A stretch of DNA of 64,000 nt from Daphnia carinata. Lineage: Eukaryota; Arthropoda; Branchiopoda; Diplostraca; Daphniidae. The notes beneath the pieces were generated by a model. That model was given only the letters and a program-made list of their open reading frames with translations. It was not told the origin of the DNA and ran no database searches. The position numbers and the translations under genes are program-made. Position 1 is the stretch's first letter; the number at the start of each line of letters is the position of its first letter. The stretch is taken from positions 2,253,773 to 2,317,772 of the forward strand of contig NC_081332.1 of NCBI RefSeq assembly GCF_022539665.2, read 5' to 3'. Below are positions 13,625 through 25,356 of the stretch, piece by piece.

Positions 13625-16600
13625 ATATATTGTCTACGATTGGTTTGATGGACAGCCGTAATGGAATTCGGACATTTCGTTTACATTATGTATAGTCTAT
13701 ACCTATTAAAGAAGTCGATGACTGCTTTTCAACTAGAGGCTAAACGTTTGTGACTGACAGATGAAATGAGCCTGTCAAAAATCATTCCGTCCATTTTGTT
13801 TGGGTAAATCGATTTTTTTTTGTGTCTAACTGTGAAACACTTTCTCTGAATATTGATGACAAATTTTGATTTTGTTTTTGCATGTAGAGTAGGAAATACC
13901 TGATACTCCGTTGCACATCTGTAATAGCTAGTCTTTAAAAAAAAACTAACAAAATATTCTGATTTGAAGACGTCGATCCTGATTTTTTTTTTTTTGGCAT
14001 TACGCTCCCTCATGCGCGCAATCGGCTATTACTGCGACGGATTTCATTCATTCTCCTATTCTTATTAATAGATAAACAAAACGTGGGGTAAGCTGTTTGT
14101 TATTTTGCTGGATTATGTTTTTTTGAAGACTAGCGCGTGCAATCGGTACACGCCAAAAAATAACTTCTTTTTTTATCTGTTCTCATGTTTATTCACGTTC
14201 TCTGACACCTTAAACGTTGTTGTTTCCATTACTGTTTGTTTTCTGTGTTTTCATTTTTTTTTTTTTTGCGTGCTTTTTTTTTCCTAAAAAAAAGGTGAAG
14301 CATTGAACATGGTGACTGGTTTGAAATAGTGTATGCTATTTTCTACATATTTTTGACCCGTGTTTTGTTTTTTCAATTGCTGTTGATTTCGTTTTTTTTT
14401 TTCATGGGATTCTTAAACTTTCATCGGTTATACTTGGGATCACGTAGCTATCATCATCGCCTTTCATTTTTTTTTGCTCCGTTTTGTTTGAAATTTCTGT
14501 TCCTTTTTTCTATTGTTATGTATCGTTTGTTTCAGGGCACGCATTATTATTACACGATTGATTGCTTTTTTCTACAAATATTTAGATTTTTACCTATTTT
14601 TAAATTACAGGAAACGTTGGGGAAGAACAGCGGTAAATGAAAAAATAAACGAAGCTTATAAATAAAAGACGACAAGACAACGTTAACGGCTTGATGATGG
14701 ATGAGATGGTTTGATTCATTTTCTTTTTTCACACCAGACAGCGACTCTTTACACGGCATGGGAAAACGATGTCTTGATAATGATGCAGATTTTCTCTGAA
14801 TTTATCGTCTCCTGACTTCTTGGTTTCATAACTAAGACCGGTAGAATCGTTAAACAAAACATATATTTTTATATCGTTAGGGGAATTTCAAGGGATTAAA
14901 TGAGTCGAAAAATAATAAGATGTCGTGGAAAATGCGAGCTCACAGTCGCATGGCTAGAATCAAACGTGTGACTTACCACTATCAACAGAACGCTGAATGC
15001 ACTGTCAGCGATTGCATCCCCATTTTGCCTTGTATTTTATTTTTTTTTATGTAAGGCCATAAACTCTTTAGAAATGAAGTTTTCTGCCACTTAATGTGAC
15101 TAGAAAAATCTGTATGTTTTGGTTTTTTAATTATGCGTCAACCTGAAATCTTGTTTAATAAAAACGATGGTTATTACGCTGATAAAAGTGGACTTCTCGC
15201 AATGTGCGATCCTGCAACGCTAAACAGAATGACGGATACGCATATTTCTCACAATTACATTCCAAGTTGACGGTTGGTAGAAAAAAAAATATTCAACTAG
15301 AAAAAGCCTTGCATACCCTGAAAATATACCATCTGTCGAAAAATATTGAAAGCACCGATTTTTACTTTGAGGTCTTCACGTTTCCGGCAACTATTAACAT
15401 TCCGAAAAGAACAAACCCTTTTTTTTTCTAAATTGCAGCAAGTCGTAAATTTTAAAGGCAAGGGGTTTTCTTGTAAACAACAGGTGTGCATCACGTTCCT
15501 TGTACCCAATGGCTGCATACAGTACGCGTTCAAACGGTGGCCCACTCACTATAGTGCTCACGGTCTCCTTGAACATTTGAAGGAAATCTTCGTTTCATAA
15601 GCAATAGTTTATTTGATTCGGAAATTTTAAAAAATCGTTGTAGTTATGACGAACTGTGGCCAAAGGATTGATAATTTGAAAGAAACAAAGACGAAATAGT
15701 TTGAGCAGCTATAACTAAGTACAGTCATAATTAAATACGAATGTAGAATAGAAACAAGCAAAAACACCAGTAGGCTTTTTCGGGATTCCCCCGGTTTTTT
15801 TTTTTTCAAGAAGCCAAATGATGAATAAAAAATGTAAATTCCTTTAGCCTCACAGCCAACTCATGTAATTACGTGTTGCGTATGCCCTATGGCCTACCAA
15901 TTAGTGTATCGAAAATAAGGTAGCAATGGATTTTCATGCAATTATAAACCAGTTATCGAGATCCGGCCATCGAGTCTAAAATGATAAGATGGTATAGAGA
16001 TTGCAGACTGGACACGCAACAGGTTTCCGATACAGTATGCATAATACGCACGTTACAGATTTCCGCTCAAGGACACATGGCAGCCCGTCTCTGTATCTAA
16101 TTTCGTAACCTCTCGATCGCAGTTTTACACATGCATTGCCATCTGACGAGGAAAATAGCTACCTTACATTGCAATTTCGTGATTCGATTTCAATTAAAGT
16201 GTTGTTTAGAAACACTTTTCAAATCTAACAAGAGAACAGTGTGACGTTTATTTACTTCACGTTCAACTAATAAAAAAAGCATGCTCACGGTCTATTGCGT
16301 GGCTATGACGCCCATCCAACTCATCCGACAGCGCGAACTGATATTATACTTGTTTATAGCTTTGGCGATGGGTCTTCATAGGACCAGCTCATTATGCAAA
16401 GCTAAACGTTGTGTTTGTAATGAAGGGTGAGTCTTGTATGTTGGGTGATTTAAGAAATGTATAAATAATAAATTCTCTGCATGAAATTTGTTTCCCTTCC
16501 TTTCAGAGGATTTGAATGTAGTTCTAGACTAAGCTTATTACCTATCGCGTAATGGTTGGTGCTGTAACCACAGGAACTGGGGCGTTGTTTTGAACAGTAA

Positions 16601-18209
16601 ATCGTACGAACATTTTTAGTCTTCGAGAATTGTTAAGAGTTCAATAACTAGCTAGCCTTTCTGAATGGAAAACAAAAAGCTTGATTTTCTAAGTCGGCCC
16701 AATCACCGACGTTTCCTTTTCTAATTTTGTGGTACAAGTTGTAGGTCGCCATTGTTTCATAGCCGTTTTGAGACGGAGGTGGGAAGTGAAATGACAAAAT
16801 TTTTAGCTTACCTAATCCATTCAATTTCATATTCAGCAATTAACTTTAGTGACATATTTTGCTTATTAGGCTGCTACAAATATTATGTTTATCTCGGAGC
16901 CAACTGTGCGTAAAAGAACTTTCTAGATCTCTATGCTAGTTCTAGACCAGTTACTGATCATATCTTTGTTTCCCATTGTCAAACCTGAAGAGTTTCGTTG
17001 AAATTGAAAAGCGAAATCACCAAAGAAGAACAATCGAAAGCAGCGCAGGAAGGACAACTTGAAATCAGATGCAGGGGCTCATCCTGAAGAACTGGAATTG
17101 GATTGGAAATAGAAGACGAGCCGTTGAGATCGAAGTGGATACGATATGACGATTATTTAATAATAATGGTTCCTTCTGGTAAAAAAAAAGGTAATCATAC
17201 AATAACCGTCAACACTATACCACTAAAAATATGTTTACTTTAGTATATTATCTATTATAAATATTCTTTGACCGCTAGATGCAGTATGTGGCGTAATTTT
17301 GTCCGGTCACCATGTAACAGTTGCTAGGCAACGGCATCTGCAAGTGCTGTGTTGATGTTCAACCGAATTTGCTTTGTGCGATTGTGTGATTGCCTACAAT
17401 AATCGTTACACTGATTTGTTTAAGCCTGTTGTGGTCAGGAGTGATCATGGCGATGAGGAAAGGAAATAAGATCTAGTAATCACAAGTGAATCTCCGCCGA
17501 TTAACGTTGTAACTGTACAGCCATCTCCGGAACAGACAACCACCTGTGGATGTCTATTGAACGGGTATCTCATAGAACTGTGATTTCTCTGTAGCAGCAG
17601 TTGCTATGCCAATGGTAGCTGTTTGTATAATTCGAAGGATCTTTGTTTTATTGCACAACCATAAAGACCCCTCAAGAGCGGCAATGTAATTTCTTTTTCA
17701 TATCTAATTATTTGCAATGACCTCATATTATTTTTTAGGATATTATACAACCTTTGGCTATGAAATCGGGTGTGTTATTGAAGAAGCATTTTTGAAGCTG
17801 AAATGTATTTTGTCCTGCCATGAAATAAACAGTTAAAATTTTCATTATTGTTTCCTTTTTCTTTTTCTGGGCATCGCTTCACGCAAAAGCAGTGAATCGA
17901 ACGCCCTCTGTTTTTGAACCTGATCGTTTCAACGGCTGTGAAGAGGACTGTGGCATTTTCATTTGTGATAAATTTTTTAAAACCTAAATGAAAACAAATA
18001 TTACCTTATCGAACTTTGTGCGTTATTAGCTATATCACAATTATTTTGTAATAGGATATGTTTCCAAAATCAGATTTGTTTAGAAATATGGGGAAAAGGG
18101 GTGACTTCGTATATGTTAGCCAAGGTTCCCCCAGGTCCTCCGTAAATAACAAGCCGAAATTTGAACGAAAAATAGGCAAGCTAATTCTGAGTTCCAAGAA
18201 TCTTCCAAA
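13625..18209. other. Non-coding stretch between CrebA and the repeat ORF
   Basis: About 4.6 kb. I see no protein-coding gene. 13.6-14.7 kb is T-rich and probably CrebA 3' UTR, with several long T runs. 15.2-17.9 kb contains only short ORFs without family resemblance. An RFX-type X-box lies at 17320. Confidence 0.5.
17320..17332. promoter_or_regulatory. Candidate RFX X-box
   Basis: The sequence GTTGCTAGGCAAC fits the RFX pattern RYYNYY-N(1-3)-RRNRAC, with both half-sites intact and a one-base spacer. X-boxes usually sit within a few hundred bases upstream of ciliary or sensory-neuron genes. The nearest downstream ORF begins at 18210, and the kinesin of the KIF7 class starts at 20268. A 13-base match can arise by chance in 64 kb, so this is only a candidate. 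Confidence 0.3.
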
Positions 18210-18389
18210 ATGGACTCCTTGTGTGAGCAATTTTCTCGTCTTTCGCTGCAAGATGATTCGTGTTTTGAAATGGATACCTTGTGTCAACATTTTTCGCGTC
18301 TGTCGCTGCAAGATGATTCACCGTGTGGAATGGATACCTTGGGCAAACAGTTTTCGCACCTTTGGCCGCAAGATGTTTCACCTTTTGAA
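18210..18389 (+). repeat. 60-bp coding tandem repeat, three copies
   Basis: Units begin at 18210, 18270 and 18330, each with ATGGA(T/C) and a core encoding FSRLSLQDD or a variant. The unit length is a multiple of three, so the frame is kept. A degraded fourth unit begins at 18390. Confidence 0.85.
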
Positions 18390-19547
18390 AGGGATTCCTT
18401 TGGCCAGCTGCGAAGAGGCATTAAGCGAAAACAATCGGAAGAGCCATCACTAAGGGACTGTAGACCGAAAAAGAGATGGAGACGTAGACACATAGCCAGA
18501 TCAAACTTTAATCCGGGCCACGTCCATGCTGGCGAAATGAAATATGTTTGTCTACAGCTTTCACGATTACCTATACAAGAAGTCTGCCGTAAACGCAAAC
18601 GTACGGACGGTTCCTCGTTGAATGGTTATAGGCCAAAGAAGAAAGCAAAGCGGAGAAATTTACCTCTCTCCACCATTCGCCTGAGCAGCGGCGCTTCTGG
18701 TACAAGTGGAAGAGATCGAACGGTGTTTCCTGCTATTCCAGAATCCCGCCCAGCTGAAACGAAACGCAAAAGGTCTGCCTCCGACAACGACGAATGCTCC
18801 GAGCCTGGTTCGAGCAAAAGAGTTTGCCAGAAGATTCTGATCGCAAGACGGCATTACAGAGTCCATGAACAACCTGAGCCTGCAAGAAGGACTTCTTTCT
18901 TCGACCGTTTCGAACCGAAAGTAGGGAGCACACCCGCCTTCCAGCATCATGCCAAACCGTCTCTCTTCCACCACCTACGAAAAAGACCCTCTGAACACTT
19001 TGCTCGAAAACGGCCTAACCAATGGAACCACTGGAAAAAGCCATACCATCTTGCTCCAGCATCCGGTTCCCAGTCGGCTCGTGGCAACACGGGATCGAAA
19101 TACAGATGGTCCCGCAACGATGGGAGTACCTACAGTTCCTCCCAAGATCATGCCCAACCGTCAGTCTTCCACCGTGTGCAAGAAGAACCCTATCAAGACT
19201 TTGGTCGAGAACAGCCTAACCGATGGAACCACTGGAACAAGCCCTACCATCATGCTCCAGCATCCGGTTCCCAGTCGGCTCGTGGCAACACGGGATCGAA
19301 ATACAGATGGTCCCGCAACGATGGGAGTACCTACAGTTCCTCCCAAGATCATGCCAAACCGTCAGTCTTCCACCGACTGCAAGAAAGACCCTACCAAGAC
19401 TTTGTTCGAGAACAGCCTAACCGATGGAACCACTGGAAGAAGCCCTACCATCATGCTCCAGCTGCCGGTTCCCAGTCGGCTAGTAGCAACACGTCGTCGA
19501 AATACAGGTGGTCCCGCAACGATGGAAGTACCTACAGGAGATATTAA
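18210..19547 (+). CDS. Unrecognised repeat-built basic protein, 445 aa, single exon
   Basis: I do not recognise this gene. It is an intronless frame beside split genes. Residues 1-60 are three 20-residue repeats, each starting Met-Asp or similar (SLCEQFSRLSLQDDS, TLCQHFSRLSLQDDS, TLGKQFSHLWPQDVS), with a decayed fourth start at RDSFGQL. Residues about 70-155 hold two diverged copies of a basic block, with RPKKRWRRR and RPKKKAKRR as likely nuclear localisation signals. A charged linker contains KRKRSASDNDECSEPGSSKR. From about residue 247 there are three copies of a 67-residue unit rich in Trp, His, Tyr, Ser and Arg (NRWNHWNKPYHHAPASGSQS, then SKYRWSRNDGSTY). No catalytic motif, signal peptide or membrane segment is seen. 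Frame retention across diverged repeats argues for a translated gene. The alternative is a fortuitously open tandem repeat, since another frame is also open from 18949. Confidence 0.55.
   Translation: MDSLCEQFSRLSLQDDSCFEMDTLCQHFSRLSLQDDSPCGMDTLGKQFSHLWPQDVSPFERDSFGQLRRGIKRKQSEEPSLRDCRPKKRWRRRHIARSNFNPGHVHAGEMKYVCLQLSRLPIQEVCRKRKRTDGSSLNGYRPKKKAKRRNLPLSTIRLSSGASGTSGRDRTVFPAIPESRPAETKRKRSASDNDECSEPGSSKRVCQKILIARRHYRVHEQPEPARRTSFFDRFEPKVGSTPAFQHHAKPSLFHHLRKRPSEHFARKRPNQWNHWKKPYHLAPASGSQSARGNTGSKYRWSRNDGSTYSSSQDHAQPSVFHRVQEEPYQDFGREQPNRWNHWNKPYHHAPASGSQSARGNTGSKYRWSRNDGSTYSSSQDHAKPSVFHRLQERPYQDFVREQPNRWNHWKKPYHHAPAAGSQSASSNTSSKYRWSRNDGSTYRRY
18949..19540 (+). repeat. 201-bp coding tandem repeat, three copies
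   Basis: Units begin at 18949, 19150 and 19351 (ATGCCAAACCGTC and variants), spaced exactly 201 bases. The last copy stops short at the end of the ORF. Copies 1 and 2 share long identical stretches such as CGTGGCAACACGGGATCGAA, so at least one duplication is recent or homogenised. The period is divisible by three, which keeps all three forward frames in register from copy to copy. Confidence 0.92.
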
Positions 19548-19580
19548 CACGACAAACCGAGTACCTTGCAATCCCATGTA

Positions 19581-19788
19581 GGCTAAGTATCAAGAGCGGT
19601 GAGATGGTCACTGAAACATGTGGTCAGCTCACTACTCTGAACGGGTTGCCAATATGGGTTATTTGTTAAGTAGCTGGACAAGGAAAGGAGTCCCCTAGTG
19701 GAAATCTTGTTGTTAATAGAGGCTGAGTATCAAGAGCGGTGAGATGGTCACTGAAATATGTGGTTAACTCACTACTCTGAACGGATTG
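19581..19788 (+). repeat. Direct repeat of about 68 bp with a 140-bp period
   Basis: Two near-identical blocks (19581-19648 and 19721-19788) read GGCT(A/G)AGTATCAAGAGCGG, continue GAGATGGTCACTGAAA and end CTACTCTGAACGG. They lie just after the stop of the repeat-built ORF and are probably in its 3' UTR. They resemble neither coding repeat of that ORF. Confidence 0.85.
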
Positions 19789-20267
19789 CTTCTATGGTCT
19801 CTATGGCCTATAAATAGCAAGTTTTCTTTTATCTTGTGCATGATTTGTTTTTTGGCACGTAAAACTTAAAACTTGTTTTTTTCCGGACATAAATTGGTAT
19901 AATTCTGTTTATACACAAAATTTTAAAACGCTATCCAATTTGTTGTGTACAATTATTTCATGACATTTTCAGAGTATAATTACGTCTGCGTTTAAAGGCT
20001 ATAATGCTTGTCGCAAGGCGTATAAGAATATCGAGACTCACGCATATATATGAGGAATATATTTATTATGGTAATCGCATAGAAAAGTATAGAGATAAAA
20101 AACAATACGACACCCGGCAACGCCGGCTTAGCCTGCAGAAAGGACCCAAACACAAGAAAAAAAAAAAAGAAAAAAAAACAGTAAAAAGGTGGTATGACCA
20201 TTAATCTAAATAACAAACTGTTATCCAGCAACATATTTCCGAAAGTGACTGTTTCACGAATGTCGTG

Positions 20268-23200
20268 ATGCTGTTCAGCGCCGGTCAAGACAGGGACTTA
20301 CAAGCCCGTGTTCAACTCATAACGCGGGTAAACAAGAATGTCACCAAGGATTTTCAGCAAAAAATAAAAAAAAAATAATTAATTATTTTTGTCCAAAATT
20401 GTTTCACAATGCCTGTACATTAGGTTCGTTCGTTACAACCAACCGACCATGTTTTACCAACGCCTTACTTTCAAATGGACCCAACTCAGGGGACCATTAT
20501 TTTAGGAAACAACCGGTTCTTTCATTTAGATAACATACTACCGTTTGACTGTCCACAACAGGCAATTTTCAAGGGCTATGTTGAACCAGTTGTTAATGCC
20601 TGCTTTGATGGTTTTTCATTATACTAAACTATCCTGCAAGCAACTTTTTGCTAATTGGCATTCATTTAAAACAGGTTTTAATATAACCGTTATTGCTTAT
20701 GGCCAAACTGGCTCAGGAAAAACATTTACAGTATTTGGTCCTGGATTACTTTACACAATGAATGAATCTGATTTTGGAATGGTCCCACGAACTGTTCGTC
20801 ATCTCTTCTACAAAGCTAAGGTAAAGTACAGTGTCATTTCATGTAAGTTTTATTTTTAACATTTTTGTTTTAGGAGTTCCCAGGCAGACAAATTTCTATA
20901 CAAGCAAGTTATTTAGAAATTTATGATGAAGAAATTCATGATCTCTTGAGTGTAGAACCATTTCATGGAGAAATCACAGTCCAAGAAGATCAAAATGTAT
21001 AGTGAGAAATTGTTTCAGTACCAAAATTGTTATAGCTATGTTCTATTCAAATTATTTAGGGGGAAACTATAATAACTGGTGCCACGCGCATGGAATGTCA
21101 TACCATTGATGATGTCTTTAGCTGCTTAGAAACAGGTTTGGCTTTAAGACACACTGGACCAATGCTAAATCAACTTTCGAGTAAATCACATGGAATTTTT
21201 ACTCTCTACATGCAGCAGGCATGGATACAAGGTTTTTTTTTTCTATTTTCTCCTTAAAAATTTTAATATTACATTTCCTCTCGTTGTTAATATTCGGACA
21301 TTAGATGGATGCTTGTATGAAGTATGTTCTAAACTTCATTTTGTTGATTTGGCCGGCTCGGAGAGGCTTGGCCTAGGCGTTACGAGCAACCACGGGAACA
21401 GTGACGTACAACTCAGTGAATTCCAGGAGCCGTTCTCGATTAACTCTGGCCTTCTTGCACTAAGTAATGTCACTGCTGCATTGGGTGATCCTAGAAGAAA
21501 AGCTAGCCATGTGCCTTATTGGGATTCAAAGTTAACATACATTCTGAAAGTATGCCAATTTTTTTTTTCTTTTTCAGAACTTCATTTTTATGCGAATTTT
21601 TTTTTTTCGAACTCTTCGTGTCCATTTTAGGATTCATTGGGAGGAAACGCCTTTACGCTGATGATTGTGTGCCTTTCCCCTTCAGCCTCCCATTTAGAAG
21701 AAACGGTAAACACGTTGAAGTTTGCAACTAGAGCAGCCAACATTTGCAATCGTCCAGTGGCGAATGTTCGTCTCACTCCTATAGCCAATATACCAATGTC
21801 GATGATGGGCATAAACTATCGACAAAATTCTAGCGATATGCCAGATTTTGTCACACCCCGTATGACTCCAAAATTCCAGCAGCAAAATGGAACCCCTTTT
21901 AGCTATCAAACGAATGTTATCAATGATGTGAACGAAAGCCGGTCAGCGTTGCATGAACAAGAAGACGAAGACGAGCTTTTCAGGTAGGATATATTCAGAT
22001 TTATTTAAAGCAAAATCATCAGAGTGTAAATTCTCCGATTTCAATTAGGTTACGGTTTGCAGCGAGCCAGTGGCAGTTACTGGTGGCAAATGCCGAAACT
22101 CTTTTAAACGAGTTGGCTGTCTCTGGTTTATTAGGAGATGATACAAAAAACAAAATTGAATCTTGGCTTTGTCTTAAAGAAGAATATGCAAATTGTATTG
22201 ATCCCGACCTATTGGCGATTAAACCACGAACCAGAGCTCAAATAGATTACAGTGGTAGTCAGTCAGCGGATTTGCCCATAGCACCAAGTGCATTTCAAAC
22301 GAGTGGGGAATCCAAAACGCTGCACGTCATTGGTAACTGAAACTCAATTTTTTGTTACACGTTTTATACATCGCTAACCACTTGTATCTCTGCAGAAGAG
22401 GTATCAGAACCTACTCCAACCCGTGAGCTATCGTCCGAACTTAGCGATAGGCATGAGCATCTATCCATTGAATCATCATCCGATGTAAGAATAACCTGTG
22501 GCACGTCTTAACCTTTTGCATAGCAGTTCCTATATAATTAAATTACTATTTTGAAATTAGGGTTCCCACTTTGCAGAGCAACTCGATATGCTGAGACAGC
22601 AATTTCGAGAAACGACTGATCGTTTAATATGTAGTATCGAGTCAATGTATGATAATGCAGCGTCTTTGGAATGGGGACCAACAAATCCAGTTGATGTTAC
22701 TCCGCACTCGGAGCTTGGCCGTGATCAATCAAATAGCAATTACAAAAGTGCAAATTCAAGCCCCAAGGCTGCGAGAACTGGCAGAAGAGTTAGTATTTTC
22801 GGCCCTTCAAATGTAGTGGATCAGCAGCCATTAATAGGAGAATCTCGTGCATCAACACCGGAATCATTCGGTGGCACATCACCTACTCGTCCGAGTGAGT
22901 ATATCCAACCTCATTGGATAATTTTTTAACTTTCAAAGCGGTCATTCATGCACCGCCTATCTTTATTGATCGACTAAAAGAAAATTCTCAGTTGAAGGAA
23001 GTCTGAAAGCCGAAATTGAGACTACGAACGATGACTGCCGAGAAATGCGGAATTCTGCGGAAATTTCTGAAAAGCGCCAGCTTCTAACCTGGAAAACAAA
23101 CAAACAGCTTAAAAAAGCACACCAAACTCTCGAGGAGCTAAAACGAACAGTTTCGTTGAAGGTTTGTCCAACACGCAATTTTTATTAAAATTCATTTTCC

Positions 23201-25356
23201 ATATTTTTTTTTATCTTAATGCCTTAGGAGGAATACTTAGCTAGTCGTCAAGACGGCAGAGAGAATGAACAAGTAAAAACTCAGCTCGATAAAAGTCAAA
23301 CAACGTTAAAGCAAGGTACTTGTGATCAGCCGTCCGATTTGGAGGTTGCCTATCGTCAGAGAAAACAGTCAGAAACGAATAGCGACGGTAGCATAGAGGA
23401 GAGCGATAATGTGACGGATGGTGAACGAAGAATCGGTCAGCAACGAGCAGAGATTATTCGCTTTGAGCACTGCTTAAAAAATATGGCAGAGTTATTAGAT
23501 CTCACTGCTCGAGCCCCACGAAAGTAATACCAACTCATTTTAAATCAGAGGTTTAACAAAATTTTTATTTGGTTTTTGCTTACAGAGTTGGTGAGCTGGA
23601 ACGCAGTTTATCCATAATGAAGGACCAGCAATCTGTTCTGAAAGAGCAGCTTCGGCACGAGAATGAGAAAAAAAGGGAATTGAAGCAAGAAATAGAGAAA
23701 GATCAAATGCGCATAGTAGAACTTGAACGTCAGCTCCAAGAACAACGAGTTAGTTCGGAAATGCGTTTCTTAGAATTATGTGGTGACAAAGGTAAAATTT
23801 GAAACTACAACGTCTGAGTTTATTTATTTGAATTTTATTTTTTTAAGACGGCAGCCCAGGCGAATCTGAACTAGAACATAAGTGGCGCTGGCTAGTGGCA
23901 GAAGAGGAACGTCTGGTTGAATTGCGGACGGCCATTACGTGGCGCTCCGAAGAACTGGAGGAAAAAGAAAATAGCCTTGAAAAGAGGGAAATTGCGCTCG
24001 ACAGATCGAAAAATCATAACGAAATCGATAAAATGAACACGCTTACAAGCGCGGATATGGGAACGAAGCGAAAAAAGGATACGGAATCGTGCGATAAAGT
24101 ATGGCTTTCTATCAATTGTTATTAAGCCCAATGTTATCCTTTTTTTCACGGTTATTCTTTTGGTAAACTTAGACTGTTCAAACGTCAACCAGTTCGTTCA
24201 AGTGTAAATTGTACGACGTTCATTCAACGTGCGGAAGCGATAACGTGACAGACAAAGAGGCCATAAGAAAAGAAATTCGCAAAATGAGGCACACCCGCGA
24301 TTCCCTGGTTCAACAGCGACAAGAACTCGATGAGAGGCAACATAGGGTAGATTCCATTACTATTTTCGTTAAATTTTATTTGTTTATTTTATTTTACTGT
24401 TGTAGGGACGTGATTTAGATGCCAGCGAAGAACGTCGCCTATTAGAGTTGGATGAGGCAATCGAAGCTGTGGATGCAGCAATCGAGTACAAGAATGAAGT
24501 CATCTGCAGTCGACATTACGAATTAAAGAGTTCAGTAAGTCTTGAGTTTATCCTTTTTAAATCAGCCAGCATCTGAAACGAGATCTATTTTTTACAGACG
24601 GAAGATGGCCTCTTGTGTAGGCTTATGAGTTTAACTCACACAGAAACACGTTCTCTCTTGTGCAAGTACTTTCAAAAAGTGATCGACTTACGGGAAGGCT
24701 CCAAAAAAATGGAACAGCAATTCGCAGAGTTGGAGGTATGCTACAACATTTATTCACTCATTTTTATTCATTTACATTTCATTATGTCTCAATTTTATGG
24801 CTTCGCAATTCAGGCTCAATTTGAAGACCAAAGTCGCTATGTCCGGAAATTGTCTGCAGCTCTGAAACACACCCAGTTGGAGATGGAGAGGCGTCAGCCG
24901 TCCTCACATCAGCGCAATTACGAGCACAAAGCCCACACGGTTCAGAGGCAACTCGACCATGATTCCAGTGCTGGTCGGGGCGATGGCGACAGAAACTTCA
25001 GTCAAGTCGATGAAGATTCCGAGTATCAAAACAGCCGCGATTTGCGAAAGCAACTTCGTGATCTGCTAAGCGTCACGCCCAGACATCGAACAGGAGGCAA
25101 CCATAACGCTGTCTCGGGTGTTGTGCCGGTCGCTTCTGAGCTGGCACCAAGTGTGTGCAGCAGTCGTACTCCTAGTCTACTAGGTCTCCAGGCTGTTCAA
25201 GCGTTGCATCAGAAAATTACTGGGTTACACCGTATGCGAGGTCGCCAGACTAGGCCGGAAACGACCACTACTGTTACGCGAGAGAAGAACAAACTAATTA
25301 TCAAACAGCAGACGGTGCAACCCGAAACTAGAGATACAAAACGACGACATCGGTGA
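20268..25356 (+). CDS. Kinesin-like protein of the KIF7/KIF27/Costal-2 class
   Basis: Kinesin-4-related scaffold of Hedgehog signalling: KIF7 at the cilium tip, Cos2 in flies. The first exon is 20268-20327 ([20 protein letters not shown]). It joins in phase to 20424-20610, 20675-20820, 20874-20996, 21060-21231, 21305-21549 and a long exon from 21631, then coiled-coil exons to TGA at 25356. The motor has P-loop GQTGSGKT, switch I-like NQLSSKSH and switch II DLAGSER. The usual HVPYRDSKLTRLL reads [13 protein letters not shown], losing two arginines. The coiled coil matches the KIF7/KIF27 class, for example [35 protein letters not shown] and [19 protein letters not shown]. An acceptor at 22992 is required, because using an earlier one (about 22940) runs into a stop. 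The start is inferred from phase and the motif VQLITR-VRSLQP, where kinesins have VKVAVRVRPL. Confidence 0.9.

Noticed and set aside
13729-14640. Phe-rich ORFs downstream of CrebA
   Set aside because: Encoded by T-rich 3' UTR-like sequence; composition alone explains them.
18058-18453. 131-aa ORF overlapping the repeat-built gene
   Set aside because: Shadow frame kept open by the 60-bp repeat period; the frame from 18210 is longer and has the ordered repeats.
22930-22991. Earlier acceptor for the kinesin exon at about 22940
   Set aside because: Using it leads to an in-frame stop after about 20 codons; the acceptor at 22992 keeps the coiled coil open.
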